Assembly (NCBI RefSeq): GCF_014196595.1
Contig: NZ_JACIEA010000002.1
Coordinates: forward strand, 432,573-496,572
Source: Sphingorhabdus rigui
Lineage (GTDB): Bacteria > Pseudomonadota > Alphaproteobacteria > Sphingomonadales > Sphingomonadaceae
Direction: 5' to 3'
Length of the DNA stretch: 64,000 nt
Shown here: piece after piece, positions 1-8,393 of the stretch
Layout: every line of letters starts with the position of its first letter
Numbering within the stretch: the first letter of the stretch is position 1
Made by a program: the position numbers and the translations under genes
Notes under the pieces: model-generated
The model's input: only the letters and a program-made list of their open reading frames with translations
Told to the model about the DNA's origin: nothing
Database searches by the model: none

Positions 1-372
1 TTTGATGCTGATTTTCAGGTTGAAAGCTATTTGCGTTATCAAGGTCTTAGCTTTGTCGACCGCTTTGATGCCAACAGCTATCTCTACATCACGCGAGCGA
101 TGGACTATTTTGACCTTGCCGAACCGCATGACGGCGTTCTGGCAAAAGCATTTGCACGCACAAAAACACGCTTTTGCCTGATCAGTTTTGACAGTGATTG
201 GTTGTATCCGACCGCCGAATCGCGGCGCATTGTTCACGCGTTAAACGCTGCGGGTGCTGCGGTCAGTTTTGTTGAGCTATCAAGCCCGTTTGGCCATGAT
301 GCCTTCTTGCTGGAAGCGCCGGAGATGAACCGCATCGTGGACGGTTTCTTGCGCGCTGGAGAGCAATCATGA
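1..372 (+). CDS. metX: Homoserine O-acetyltransferase/O-succinyltransferase, C-terminal part
   Basis: The gene enters the window already open, so only the last 123 residues are seen. MetX is an alpha/beta-hydrolase-fold enzyme that acylates homoserine in the cytoplasm, the first committed step of methionine synthesis. The fragment carries the last two members of the catalytic triad in their usual settings: the Asp in [10 protein letters not shown] and the His in [11 protein letters not shown], close to the C-terminus as in the family. The stop overlaps the start of metW by 4 bp (ATGA), the usual metX-metW arrangement in proteobacteria. Whether acetyl- or succinyl-CoA is the donor cannot be judged from this part. 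Confidence 0.93.
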   Translation, partial: FDADFQVESYLRYQGLSFVDRFDANSYLYITRAMDYFDLAEPHDGVLAKAFARTKTRFCLISFDSDWLYPTAESRRIVHALNAAGAAVSFVELSSPFGHDAFLLEAPEMNRIVDGFLRAGEQS

Positions 373-962
373 GCGCACTTCGCCCTGACCTTGCCATCAT
401 CGCCCGCGAAGTCCGCGAGGGGGCCCGTGTGCTGGACGTTGGCTGCGGCGATGGCGCGTTGATGGCGGCGTTGCGTGACACCAAAAATGTGGATGCCCGC
501 GGTCTTGAACTGAATGCGCACGATGTTGCGACCGCCGTATCCCGGGGCCTATCGGTCATTCAAGGGGATGCCGACACCGATTTGGCGGAATATCCAGACG
601 GCAGCTTTGATTATGCCATTCTCAGCCAGACATTGCAGACGACCAAAAGGCCTGATCTGGTTCTCGACCATCTGGTCCGGATCGGGCGGGAGGCATTTGT
701 CTCCTTCCCCAACTTCGCCCAGTGGCGCATCCGTTTTGCCCATATGTTTGGGGGACGTATGCCCGTCACGAAGCAACTTCCACACCTCTGGTACGACACA
801 CCCAATATCCACCATGTGACCATCGACGATTTCCGAAGCTTGTTACACGACCGGAATATCGAGATTGAAGGCCAGTGGTTTCTGTCTGGGAACAAGCCGC
901 GCGGTGATCGCTTCGCCAACCTGCTGGCGCAACATGCTGTGTTCAAACTGCGCCGAAAATAG
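369..962 (+). CDS. metW: MetW, class I SAM-methyltransferase-fold protein of methionine synthesis
   Basis: A 197-residue protein, the normal length for MetW. SAM-binding motif I is visible near residue 22 ([15 protein letters not shown]) and a motif-II-like acidic stretch follows ([11 protein letters not shown]). MetW is known to form a complex with MetX and to be needed for full homoserine acyltransferase activity; its own methyl transfer, if any, is not settled. It overlaps metX by 4 bp, so the two are co-translated. The next gene lies on the other strand, so metW ends this operon. Confidence 0.93.
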   Translation: MSALRPDLAIIAREVREGARVLDVGCGDGALMAALRDTKNVDARGLELNAHDVATAVSRGLSVIQGDADTDLAEYPDGSFDYAILSQTLQTTKRPDLVLDHLVRIGREAFVSFPNFAQWRIRFAHMFGGRMPVTKQLPHLWYDTPNIHHVTIDDFRSLLHDRNIEIEGQWFLSGNKPRGDRFANLLAQHAVFKLRRK

Positions 963-1009
963 TCCGGCGTCGAAAAGATGCCCCGATATCGCGTCGGCCA
1001 TATGGCCTT

Positions 1010-1222
1010 TCAGTAAAACTCAACCAGCGGCTTGGCTTCCCGCACACTGATTTGGCGATCCTGTTTTGGCGCCCTTTGCGCGACCACAGCAGGTGCAATG
1101 CGCTCTGCCCGAACGATTGTCACTGTCGCCGTTGCAACCCGCACCGCGCTGCGACGTTGGATGGGGCCTCCAGCAGCAGCTGCAGCTGCTGCCGCCGCCA
1201 AAAGGACTGCGGTGAGAATCAT
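1010..1222 (-). CDS. Small alanine-rich exported protein of unknown function
   Basis: A 70-residue product starting at the ATG at 1222. It has a hydrophobic N-terminus with a run of nine alanines that could be a signal peptide or membrane anchor, then a short basic/beta-prone segment ending in PLVEFY. An in-frame TTG at 1261 would add 13 residues, but neither start has a clear Shine-Dalgarno sequence. Short proteins with this pattern, a signal followed by roughly 50 residues ending in a Leu-Val-Glu-Phe type motif, occur in sphingomonads as conserved hypotheticals. It converges on metW. No function can be given, and with poor start signals the gene itself is not certain. Confidence 0.45.
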   Translation of the reverse strand: MILTAVLLAAAAAAAAAGGPIQRRSAVRVATATVTIVRAERIAPAVVAQRAPKQDRQISVREAKPLVEFY

Positions 1223-1368
1223 GCTTATAGTAAACGAACCATTTACCAATTTTGGCAACAATTAATGGTGGTGCATGGCGGTGCCATGGGCGGGAAATAC
1301 GGCCAATCGCCGGCCAAGCTTAATCATGTACCGATTTCCGACATTGTCCCGGTCGCTTCTAAACCGAT

Positions 1369-1397
1369 AAAGCCTGTTGCGCCGGCCAACGGGCTTT
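1369..1397. terminator. Hairpin upstream of tRNA-Leu, possible terminator
   Basis: An 11-bp stem with one G-T pair (1369-1379 with 1387-1397) and a 7-base loop. It starts with AAA and ends with TTT, so it could act in either direction. It sits between the small minus-strand gene and the tRNA. Function is inferred from shape only. Confidence 0.35.
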
Positions 1398-1430
1398 GCT
1401 AGTGGCCCCCTCCTACCTGTCGAGGCGCGT

Positions 1431-1517
1431 GCGGCCATGGCGGAATTGGTAGACGCGCAACGTTGAGGTCGTTGTGGGCGAAAGCCCGTGGAAGTTCGAG
1501 TCTTCTTGGCCGCACCA
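1431..1517 (+). tRNA. tRNA-Leu (anticodon GAG)
   Basis: A full cloverleaf can be drawn. The acceptor stem pairs 1431-1437 with 1507-1513, the discriminator is A1514, and CCA is encoded at 1515-1517. The D-arm is typical of leucine tRNAs. The anticodon stem is CAACG/CGTTG around the loop TTGAGGT, which gives anticodon GAG (reads CUC and CUU). A long variable arm and the T-arm GTTCGAGTC follow. At 87 nt it is a normal class II tRNA. A serine-recombinase island begins just downstream; the tRNA itself is intact. Confidence 0.97.
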
Positions 1518-1637
1518 GACAGTCTGTATTCGTCACCCAGACACTCAAAAACCTAACCCCAGGCAGCTCTCAAAAGGCCAGTTTAGGCTAGTTTTTTGAT
1601 TTTTGCGATGGGCGAGACGCTTTCGTGAGCATCTGGT

Positions 1638-3344
1638 TTAGAGGGTCTGCGACCTGCATTTGGTGCTGGCGTCTCCGACATCAGCTTTTCGCCAATCCCA
1701 GAAAGCCGTGCTTGCCAGGCCTTTATGGAGATAATCCGGCTGCGCAGCCGATCTGACGGCGAAAATGGCGACGAGATCTTCAGGAGTGACGAAAGATCGC
1801 TCAATGAGTTTCGCTAGGTGCTTGTGACACCGTCCATGCGCCTTTGCGAGTGCTGCAAGCGATAAGGTGGGGTTCTCCATCACAAGCTTGCGGGCTTCGA
1901 ACGCCTCAGCCAGCTTAAAGATCGCCTTTTCATTGCGCTTGGGCGGCGCTGGCCGCCCTGCTTCTTCTTCGTCTGGTATAACCAGCCTTATCTGGTGTCC
2001 TTTTCGGGCGCGCTTGGCAGGCACCGTTAAAGCAACCGCCGTTTGTTCGTCAGATGCCGGGAAGCCCAGAAGAGATGCCAGCCTCTCTGGCCTTAGCCGA
2101 ACAACAATATGGTCAGCATAGAGTGTAATCCGCTCTGTAAGCCTGTGGATAAGCTCATACTTGCTATTGGCTGCGCCACTTTGAAGCATTGCTGCTGTAA
2201 GGTCAGCTTGGGCAAGTGCATTTTGGAGCGTGGTTGCTTCGACGTCAGACCCTGCGAGCTTTGCGATCTCTGCTGGGCTGTTAAGATAAGCTGCCAGACG
2301 GTCAGTTGTAAGCTGCTCTATGTCATGTGCGTTGACGCGCCAGACGGGCGTGGTGTCTGCCTTGTGGGCCCGCGTGATGTAGTAGCGATAGCGGGTAGTC
2401 TTGCCCTTAGTGGCATGGACAGGCGTCATAGGTCGCTGCTCGCTATCGAACAGGAGGCCTGTCAGCAGGCTTGGATGTTGTGCTTTAAGGCGCCTAGAGC
2501 TGCCCGAAGCATTCTCCTTAAGCTTGGCCTGGACGGCATCAAACAGGTCTTGAGAGACGATAGCTTCATGCTCACCGTCATAAACCTGTCCTTTGTGGAC
2601 GATCTTGCCAAGGTAGATCTGGTTAGAAAGCAGGTGATAAAGCGTGCCTCGTCTAAAACGACATCCACCCCTGTGCGGGCCGCTGGCCCGGTGCTGAACC
2701 TTGGTCGTATAGCCTTGGGCGTTCAGATGATTGCCAAGGTCCTGAACGGATGGGTGCTTGAGATATTGTTCGAGGATGTATCGGACGAGCATCGCTTCTT
2801 TGGGGTTCGGGATCAGCCGCCTGTTCTCAAGACCATATCCCAGAGGAACAGGGCCTCCCATCCACATGCCTTTGCGTTTTGAGGCAGCGATCTTATCTCT
2901 GATCCGTTCGCCTGTGACCTCACGTTCAAACTGGGCAAACGAGAGAAGCATGTTGAGCGTAAGCCTGCCCATGCTGGTTGTAGTGTTGAACGACTGGGTA
3001 ATGGACACAAAGCTCGCCTTGGCCGTGTCCAACACATCGACGATCTTGGCAAAGTCAGACAAGCTTCGGGTAAGCCTGTCGATCTTGTAGACAAGGATGA
3101 TATCGACCCTGCCATCTGCCACATCACTCAGCAGACGCTTAAGGCCAGGACGTTCCATATTCCCCCCTGAATATCCGCCATCATCATAACGCTCAGGCAG
3201 AAGATGCCAGCCTTCATGCTTCTGGCTCAGCGCATAAGCAGCACAGGCCTCATATTGCGCGTCGAGGCTGTTAAACTCTTTTTCCAGCCCGTCCTCGGGG
3301 GACTTGCGCGTATAAACCGCACAGCGGAATACCTTCTCAACCAC
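1638..3344 (-). CDS. Large serine recombinase (resolvase/invertase N-terminus, recombinase domain)
   Basis: A 568-residue site-specific recombinase. The N-terminal catalytic domain (about 1-150) has the nucleophile Ser15 in AVYTRKS and the usual arginine-rich active-site segments, including YSGGNMERPGLKRLL, VYKIDRLTRS and FAQFEREVTGERI. A recombinase domain (about 165-270) and a zinc-ribbon-like region (LLTGLLFDSEQRPMTP) follow, but the CxxC pairs seen in many relatives are missing. The C-terminal 200 residues probably bind DNA. The start overlaps the stop of the DUF2924 gene by 8 bp, so the pair is translationally coupled. Recombinases of this type integrate or excise mobile DNA. Nothing in the frame suggests inactivation. 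Large plus-strand open frames at 2109-2882 are antisense shadows. Confidence 0.9.
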   Translation of the reverse strand: MVEKVFRCAVYTRKSPEDGLEKEFNSLDAQYEACAAYALSQKHEGWHLLPERYDDGGYSGGNMERPGLKRLLSDVADGRVDIILVYKIDRLTRSLSDFAKIVDVLDTAKASFVSITQSFNTTTSMGRLTLNMLLSFAQFEREVTGERIRDKIAASKRKGMWMGGPVPLGYGLENRRLIPNPKEAMLVRYILEQYLKHPSVQDLGNHLNAQGYTTKVQHRASGPHRGGCRFRRGTLYHLLSNQIYLGKIVHKGQVYDGEHEAIVSQDLFDAVQAKLKENASGSSRRLKAQHPSLLTGLLFDSEQRPMTPVHATKGKTTRYRYYITRAHKADTTPVWRVNAHDIEQLTTDRLAAYLNSPAEIAKLAGSDVEATTLQNALAQADLTAAMLQSGAANSKYELIHRLTERITLYADHIVVRLRPERLASLLGFPASDEQTAVALTVPAKRARKGHQIRLVIPDEEEAGRPAPPKRNEKAIFKLAEAFEARKLVMENPTLSLAALAKAHGRCHKHLAKLIERSFVTPEDLVAIFAVRSAAQPDYLHKGLASTAFWDWRKADVGDASTKCRSQTL

Positions 3345-3786
3345 GGCGCTTCATCCCGAAGAACCTTGGACCTGACCAATGTGCGCCTGTTACCACTCTC
3401 GCAATCTCACTCAGAGAGCCATAGAGTTTATCCGCATACAGATATCCCTCTTCTCTCACCTCAACGCTGATTGTCTTGCCATTCCATTCTCGGACTAGGC
3501 GGGTGCCGACAGACAGAGAGCGCCGAACAGAATCCACGCGTTTATTCTCTCTTGGCTTGCGGCTCTCGACCAATACGCGATCGAACTCAGCAAGCACCCA
3601 AGCAGGAATGCCGCCATAGGCATGTTCGCGGGTACGCTGAGCGTAGAGCAGACGCAGTAGGCCGGTTGAGATGTTGGGGGGCTTAGTACCTTCAAGCCGC
3701 TCCCAGCAGGCGTGCAGTTCTGCTGTCGAAAGGGCAGGAAGGACGTTGAGCTCTTCCAGCCAGGAATCATCAGTAATGGGTTGCAT
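3337..3786 (-). CDS. DUF2924 domain protein, partner of serine recombinase
   Basis: A 149-residue protein. I place the start at the ATG at 3786, which has AGAGGG six bases upstream; the frame continues to 3834 without a better signal. The C-terminal half carries the family hallmarks: GTRLVREWNGK, a short YLYADKLYGSLSEIARVVTG segment, and a Gly-Pro-Arg-Phe-Phe-Gly end. This part resembles a small DNA-binding fold. In alphaproteobacteria DUF2924 genes regularly precede a serine recombinase. Here the stop overlaps the recombinase start by 8 bp. The likely role is an accessory or directionality factor, but no function has been shown to my knowledge, so that remains inference. Confidence 0.85.
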   Translation of the reverse strand: MQPITDDSWLEELNVLPALSTAELHACWERLEGTKPPNISTGLLRLLYAQRTREHAYGGIPAWVLAEFDRVLVESRKPRENKRVDSVRRSLSVGTRLVREWNGKTISVEVREEGYLYADKLYGSLSEIARVVTGAHWSGPRFFGMKRRG

Positions 3787-4587
3787 GAGTGGCCCTCTTT
3801 GTGAGTAGGCCTCATGCCTGCCTCCACCACCCAAAGCACCGTGGATCAGGCCCAGCGGGGCAAGCAGCGCTCACTAGCGCCGCTATACACTACCCTACTG
3901 CTCGAATTGGAAATGAAGTCCAGTGGAACATGCTCGGTTTATTCCGTACGGCGCACCGTGGCGGCTGCAGTAAGAAGTGATGTAAATATCAGCTTTGCAG
4001 CCAAATGCCGCCCGTCACGCTTCCAATTATGCTATCAAGACATGGGAACAAGCTCAGATCCGCGCAGAACTAATCGCCACCATCAGCCAATGGTAATTCG
4101 ATATTTGCGCCGTTAATCTTACTCAATTTCACATCTCATTGGAGGATCCGTTTCAGCGTTTTGATGCAGGTGGTTTGGATGCGCTCGTCGGGGCTTTCGC
4201 CCGCGCTATTTTGCTTCGCAAATTATCCACCATACAAAGGTCGGACAAACCTGCTGCTTGGCAATGTAAGAATTGATGTCATACTCGCCCCCTAACGCGA
4301 GTTTCAACAGGCCACCCTTTGGGGCAGCTAAGTTCAACAAGCTGATCTAAAACCTGCTTGACTTTGACCTTATTGGGTAGGTCCTGTCGACCCTTCGGGT
4401 AAATCCTTAATAGGATAAAGCTTGTTGCCAATTTATCGCTGACACCATCTTGTGGACACATTATAAAGCGGCTTAATTTAGGGTGATTAGCCTGTAATTA
4501 CATGGCGATTTTATGGCAGGATATCGGAAGATTAGCCCGCATAGAAGAAACCACTGGATTTTAGGATGTAAAGACAGTTGCTCGCAA
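3787..4587. other. Non-coding AT-rich stretch inside the island, with a possible gene remnant
   Basis: No frame here is convincing. The longest (minus 4279-4461, 60 codons) has no family features. Between about 4133 and 4276 one plus frame reads like protein (DPFQRFDAGGLDALVGAFAR and onward) before a stop, and it has no start or ribosome site. It may be a fragment of a lost gene. The stretch also holds the upstream region of the DUF2924 gene. No terminator or clear repeat is visible. Confidence 0.5.
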
Positions 4588-6387
4588 TTAAAATCTTGTA
4601 GCGGTCAAGTGATGTATTTCAGACAAAATATTTCTAACCGTAATCGGGAGCTCATCTACCGATCGACATTGTTCGATGAAGAGACCCACCATATCGTCTG
4701 AGCAATCGCGCCGATCGCGAAGTACAGAAATCGCAATTTCGCTAACCTCGTCGTCGCCATGTAGGAATGCATCGTACGTGCCGCAATGTCTGGGGTAGGT
4801 ATCGAATGTATCAGCAACTTCAAGAAATCTGCGATGAACCTCAGGAGAAGTTTCCGAAATTATAAGAGCCTCAAAATCTTCGTTCGTCGATTGCCACGAA
4901 GCAGTATAATCTTCCAATTTCAACGAGGCTTCATCATCAAAATCTTTCGCAGGCAAATTATAGAATGCGAAAGCCTTCTTTTGCATTCCTTTAAACATAG
5001 GACCAAATTGGGGCACCAGGTGCGCATTACCGCACGCGAATACAAAAATTCCAGCCTGAGCAAGTTCTGCATACTCTTCATGTGTTGACGATTTTTGAAA
5101 CACTAGAGATGCTGCTCGAAAAGCCGATGAGGCAGCTTCACTATCGACTACGAAAACAGATTGACCTAAAATAGCGTTGGTTAACTGGCGGTGTTGCGAC
5201 TTTCTCAACTCAATTGGTAAATTCTTTCGCCCAAACGATGACGCGCAAACTTCATGTCTTGCGTTGTTTGACAGAGCTAAGATGCTATGCGTTTCGAATA
5301 ACGCCGTTACAATTGGGGAGTTGGTTGTCGTGATCACCTGATTTATTCCCGACAAAATCAAACGAACGAGTTGCACGAGCATGTGTGTGGGCTGGCCTTC
5401 TTCCAGTTCCTCAATAACCAGATTGACCGCAGTGCTGCCCTTCAATTCCAACAGTGATTCAAGGAGTTCGATTAGCAACAAACCATGTGCACCAGTGCCT
5501 CGCTTCTCTACAGGAAGGTCAATTCGATCCAAACATTCACCGGTGAACAGAGCGATGTTTTCTATTAAATCAGCGCTTCTTTTGCCGGAAGGCAAATTTT
5601 CTAACACGTAGCGTGCCGTCTCAGCAGTTAATGGGCGCGTTATGAAAGATTTAAGGCGCGCATTTCCTTTGTGGCCAGTTGCTGGGGATTCCACGTTTAT
5701 GCTGCCACTAGAAGACGGCGGCGGCGGCTCGCAACTGTCGGAAAAATTTTTCCTGCCTAGAACTAATATTCGTTCCAGCAAGCTGCCGCTATGCAGGCTC
5801 AACAGTTTCGAAGTATTCCGGCTAGGCCCAAGAAAAATAAATCCACAGTGACGCTTTTCGGCTCGCCCAAAAATGGTCCGTCCGCCACCAAACGATTGAT
5901 CGACTTGTGCGCTGTCGACATCTAGCGCCGAAGGATAATCAAAAAAAGTTCCTGTAATAAAATCCTGCTCGTTCTGTTCGTATCTAGCAATAAAAACCAC
6001 AGGTAGCACCCAATGCAAGTGGGACCCGTCGCCTACCAAGGAGCGGTCATCCACGTCGTCGGCGAAGCCATGCATGTCATCGTTCCATGCCCTTATATGT
6101 TTTTTGAATAAAAACCGGTCTTCAACCGAAAGATCAGTCAGAATAACATTTAACCGTATTTCAATTGGTTGGTTGTTGCTGTCGATATACTGACGATTAT
6201 AAAAATCATATTCATCAACGACAGGATGGCGATTCAGAGCATCCACGCTCAGGACCAAACCCAAGGCCTCACAAATGCTAGTTCTGCCACTTCCATGAGC
6301 ACCGACTAAAAGCGTATGCCCGTGCAGGTTTATTACCCCCGAGGAAATTCCGCGGAAGTTTGATATTTGGAGTTGTAACACTTTCAC
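4588..6387 (-). CDS. OLD-family-like ATPase/TOPRIM protein with altered catalytic motifs
   Basis: A 599-residue protein. I choose the GTG at 6387 because AAAGG lies 9 bases before it and the product then begins MKVLQLQISNFRGI, the usual OLD/RecF-like start; a TTG at 6417 would add 10 residues. The Walker A segment reads GAHGSGRT, with Arg35 where Lys is expected. A signature-like GTGAHGLLLIELLE and a Walker B-like NLVIEELEEG follow. The switch segment reads ITTTNSPIV, with Asn in place of the usual His. The C-terminal third looks like a TOPRIM domain (SVFVVDSEAASSAF, then FACGNAHLVPQFG), but the DxD pair is not seen. OLD proteins are nucleases found in phage defence and mobile elements. This one may bind nucleotide without normal hydrolysis or cleavage. 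No UvrD or other partner is adjacent. Low-GC codon use marks it as acquired. Confidence 0.7.
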   Translation of the reverse strand: MKVLQLQISNFRGISSGVINLHGHTLLVGAHGSGRTSICEALGLVLSVDALNRHPVVDEYDFYNRQYIDSNNQPIEIRLNVILTDLSVEDRFLFKKHIRAWNDDMHGFADDVDDRSLVGDGSHLHWVLPVVFIARYEQNEQDFITGTFFDYPSALDVDSAQVDQSFGGGRTIFGRAEKRHCGFIFLGPSRNTSKLLSLHSGSLLERILVLGRKNFSDSCEPPPPSSSGSINVESPATGHKGNARLKSFITRPLTAETARYVLENLPSGKRSADLIENIALFTGECLDRIDLPVEKRGTGAHGLLLIELLESLLELKGSTAVNLVIEELEEGQPTHMLVQLVRLILSGINQVITTTNSPIVTALFETHSILALSNNARHEVCASSFGRKNLPIELRKSQHRQLTNAILGQSVFVVDSEAASSAFRAASLVFQKSSTHEEYAELAQAGIFVFACGNAHLVPQFGPMFKGMQKKAFAFYNLPAKDFDDEASLKLEDYTASWQSTNEDFEALIISETSPEVHRRFLEVADTFDTYPRHCGTYDAFLHGDDEVSEIAISVLRDRRDCSDDMVGLFIEQCRSVDELPITVRNILSEIHHLTATRF

Positions 6388-6448
6388 TTGAAGTTGCCTT
6401 TCAGTGATCCAAAACAAATGAGCAATTGCGACGACTGCATAAATTTGT

Positions 6449-7183
6449 TCATCCTATCAGGACGATGGCGAATGCTGCAACGCCAAGAAAGCTTCCAAAT
6501 GGAAGTGCATTGCGCTGATGTTTGGCGATTACATGCAGGGTGGAAACCACAGTTAGTCCGATGGCGCTCGCAATCAGCAACGTCATCGGCAGGGCCTGCC
6601 AACCCAACCAGATTCCCAAAGCACCAAAGAGCTTAGGATCGCCAGCACCCATGCCATCATGTTTCCTAAAAAGTTTGTAAGCCTGCCTAATAATTTCCAA
6701 GCTCAAAAAGCCTGCCACCATTCCTGTGGCCCTGCCTGTCCAGGCGATGTCGGGTGTGAGCATCGGGCCCACCAGAACACCCATGACCGCTAACAAAAGC
6801 ACCAGTCGGTTTGGTAGCCAAAGGTGCTGATAATCGAGCATGATGAGCGGAAGTAATAGCCAGCCAAACACAGCCGCTGCGATGGCTTGCGCTGGCGGAA
6901 GCAGGAGAACAGCCACGGCACCGATTAAGGCTGCGATCAATTCGGTTGCCAAAGGCAGCAGTCCGATAGGCCCACCGCAATGTCTACATTTGCCCTTTAA
7001 CATTAGGTAAGAGGCAATTGGAACTAGGTCATAGGCAGCAATCTGATGCCCGCAGTTATCGCAGTGAGAGCGCCCAGTTGCCACACTTTTGCCAGTCGGC
7101 CACCGACTGCACATGGCGGCGACGAAGCTTCCCCAGATCGCGCCCACCGTCAGTTGTGAGGCTAGCAGGAACCATAAAGGCAA
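6449..7183 (-). CDS. gspO: Prepilin leader peptidase/N-methyltransferase of the type II secretion system
   Basis: A 244-residue polytopic inner-membrane aspartic peptidase (A24 family). It cuts and N-methylates the pseudopilins GspG-K. Two zinc-type CxxC pairs (CDNCG and CRHCGG) lie in the first cytoplasmic loop. The two catalytic aspartates sit in LDYQHLWLP and in GMGAGDPKLF. About seven hydrophobic segments follow the pattern of the family. The frame opens with TTG at 7183 after GCGGGA. An upstream in-frame extension without ATG or GTG exists, so the start is uncertain. It is the last gene of the gsp operon, 38 bp after gspN, and abuts the acquired island. Confidence 0.92.
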   Translation of the reverse strand: MPLWFLLASQLTVGAIWGSFVAAMCSRWPTGKSVATGRSHCDNCGHQIAAYDLVPIASYLMLKGKCRHCGGPIGLLPLATELIAALIGAVAVLLLPPAQAIAAAVFGWLLLPLIMLDYQHLWLPNRLVLLLAVMGVLVGPMLTPDIAWTGRATGMVAGFLSLEIIRQAYKLFRKHDGMGAGDPKLFGALGIWLGWQALPMTLLIASAIGLTVVSTLHVIAKHQRNALPFGSFLGVAAFAIVLIG

Positions 7184-7221
7184 TCCCGCAACTATCGCGC
7201 TGAAATGTAACAGAGCGCTGT

Positions 7222-7917
7222 TCAGAACCGGCCCTTTTGCACAAGGCGATAGCCGCCAGCGACCGGACGGAATCCGGCAAGCGTCAGCATCGTACCCTGC
7301 TCTACCGCCTCGGCGTCAAGCGTTACGGTCACCGTGTAGATGCCGTCCGCGGACAGCCGGATGTCGGCGCGTTCCATTGCGGATTGGCTGACCAAGGGCA
7401 GCAAAATCCCAGCACCATCGCAGCGCGGTTGTCCAAGCATGCCATTTTGCAGGTTCAGCCCGGGCAAACTGTCCGACATGATCAGGCGAACTTGCCCACC
7501 TGCCTGCATGCACCGGCCCGCCGCGAATTTCGCGGAGAAGCCTTCAAACTGGATATTTTCAGCTGGAAAAGGCGCAAAAAGCGCTGCGATCGGAAGTGTT
7601 GCGTTCAGATTATTGACGGACATGCTGCCAAAGCCGCGCGACACTGTTCCGGTAAATCCGGGGCGATAGGGTGCATTGCCCCGCGACAATAGGATGTCCG
7701 CGCGGCCCAAAAACAGTGGCCCAACCAAAAGACGCGCATTCACATCGCCAATGGGCAATTTGCCAAGACGCAAGTCACGGATAGACCCGTCCCAGATGAT
7801 GCCACCCACTGTGCGCGCCGAAACGCCCTCACCGCTAACGATTGCCCGCAGCGGCATGAATAGGATCACCGACAGCATCAGCAACACAGCCCACATGACA
7901 ACCAGACGGCGGCTCAT
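7222..7917 (-). CDS. gspN: Type II secretion system protein N
   Basis: A 231-residue inner-membrane protein with one N-terminal membrane segment (about residues 5-25) and a periplasmic body with the GspN-type GGIIWDGSIRDLRLGKLPIG stretch. GspN is an optional T2SS component of uncertain task, possibly in assembly with GspC and GspD. The start ATG at 7917 overlaps the gspM stop (ATGA). The call rests on position in a canonical gsp order and on the domain pattern. Confidence 0.88.
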   Translation of the reverse strand: MSRRLVVMWAVLLMLSVILFMPLRAIVSGEGVSARTVGGIIWDGSIRDLRLGKLPIGDVNARLLVGPLFLGRADILLSRGNAPYRPGFTGTVSRGFGSMSVNNLNATLPIAALFAPFPAENIQFEGFSAKFAAGRCMQAGGQVRLIMSDSLPGLNLQNGMLGQPRCDGAGILLPLVSQSAMERADIRLSADGIYTVTVTLDAEAVEQGTMLTLAGFRPVAGGYRLVQKGRF

Positions 7918-8393
7918 GGCGCATCCTGCTGCAACTGGGCATCGACGGTGACACTGCCATTCGTGCCTGTACGCAATGTAAGGCCGCTTACGGTGACATT
8001 CTGGCTCTCAAGCTCCGTCAGCCATGCAAGAAAAGCAGGCGCACGTGCCTGATCAATACGAAAGCGCATTTGGCCCGGCGCGGCATTGCCGGACGTGATG
8101 ATGTCAAAGCCCTTCTCGCCCGCACTTTGTGTAATCAGCACATCGATATTGGCGGGAGCCGTTGCACTGGCAACGCGTGGCTTTGCCAGTGCCGCATCAA
8201 CCGTTGCGACAATACGCCCACGACGCTGCACCGCGGTGTCATGGTCAAGCTTTGCCTGCTCGACGGCGGATAACACCGGCATGATAATCCCAAAAACCAA
8301 CACTACGAACGCCGTCAGCCCGCCGGCTGAACCGACCAGCCATTGCTCACGCCGCGTTAGCGCAGCAAACCACATACGTGCTGCAGCTATCAT
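7914..8393 (-). CDS. gspM: Type II secretion system protein M
   Basis: A 159-residue bitopic inner-membrane protein. A short cytoplasmic N-terminus with LTRREQWLV precedes one membrane helix (about residues 20-42), then a periplasmic ferredoxin-like domain. The REQW motif at the membrane border is typical for GspM. It pairs with GspL in the inner-membrane platform. It overlaps both neighbours by 4 bp (ATGA), which points to coupled translation. Confidence 0.9.
   Translation of the reverse strand: MIAAARMWFAALTRREQWLVGSAGGLTAFVVLVFGIIMPVLSAVEQAKLDHDTAVQRRGRIVATVDAALAKPRVASATAPANIDVLITQSAGEKGFDIITSGNAAPGQMRFRIDQARAPAFLAWLTELESQNVTVSGLTLRTGTNGSVTVDAQLQQDAP

Larger units (their letters stand above)
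1518..6448. mobile_element. Acquired island: serine recombinase, DUF2924 partner, OLD-like ATPase
   Basis: Between tRNA-Leu and the last gene of the T2SS operon lie three genes with no metabolic link to either side. One is a large serine recombinase. The third gene (4588-6387) is visibly richer in A and T than the surrounding chromosome. About 800 bp of non-coding, AT-rich DNA separates the second and third genes. I looked for a repeat of the tRNA 3' end or any direct repeat bracketing the region and found none, so the borders are approximate. Large serine recombinases usually do not need a tRNA target, so the tRNA may be coincidental. Confidence 0.5.

Noticed and set aside
2109..2882. A 257-codon plus-strand open frame
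   Set aside because: It is antisense to the serine recombinase, has no ribosome site or family features, and the recombinase is clearly real.
1431..6448. tRNA-Leu as the attachment site of the island
   Set aside because: No copy of the tRNA 3' end or other direct repeat was found at the far border; large serine recombinases often use other targets.
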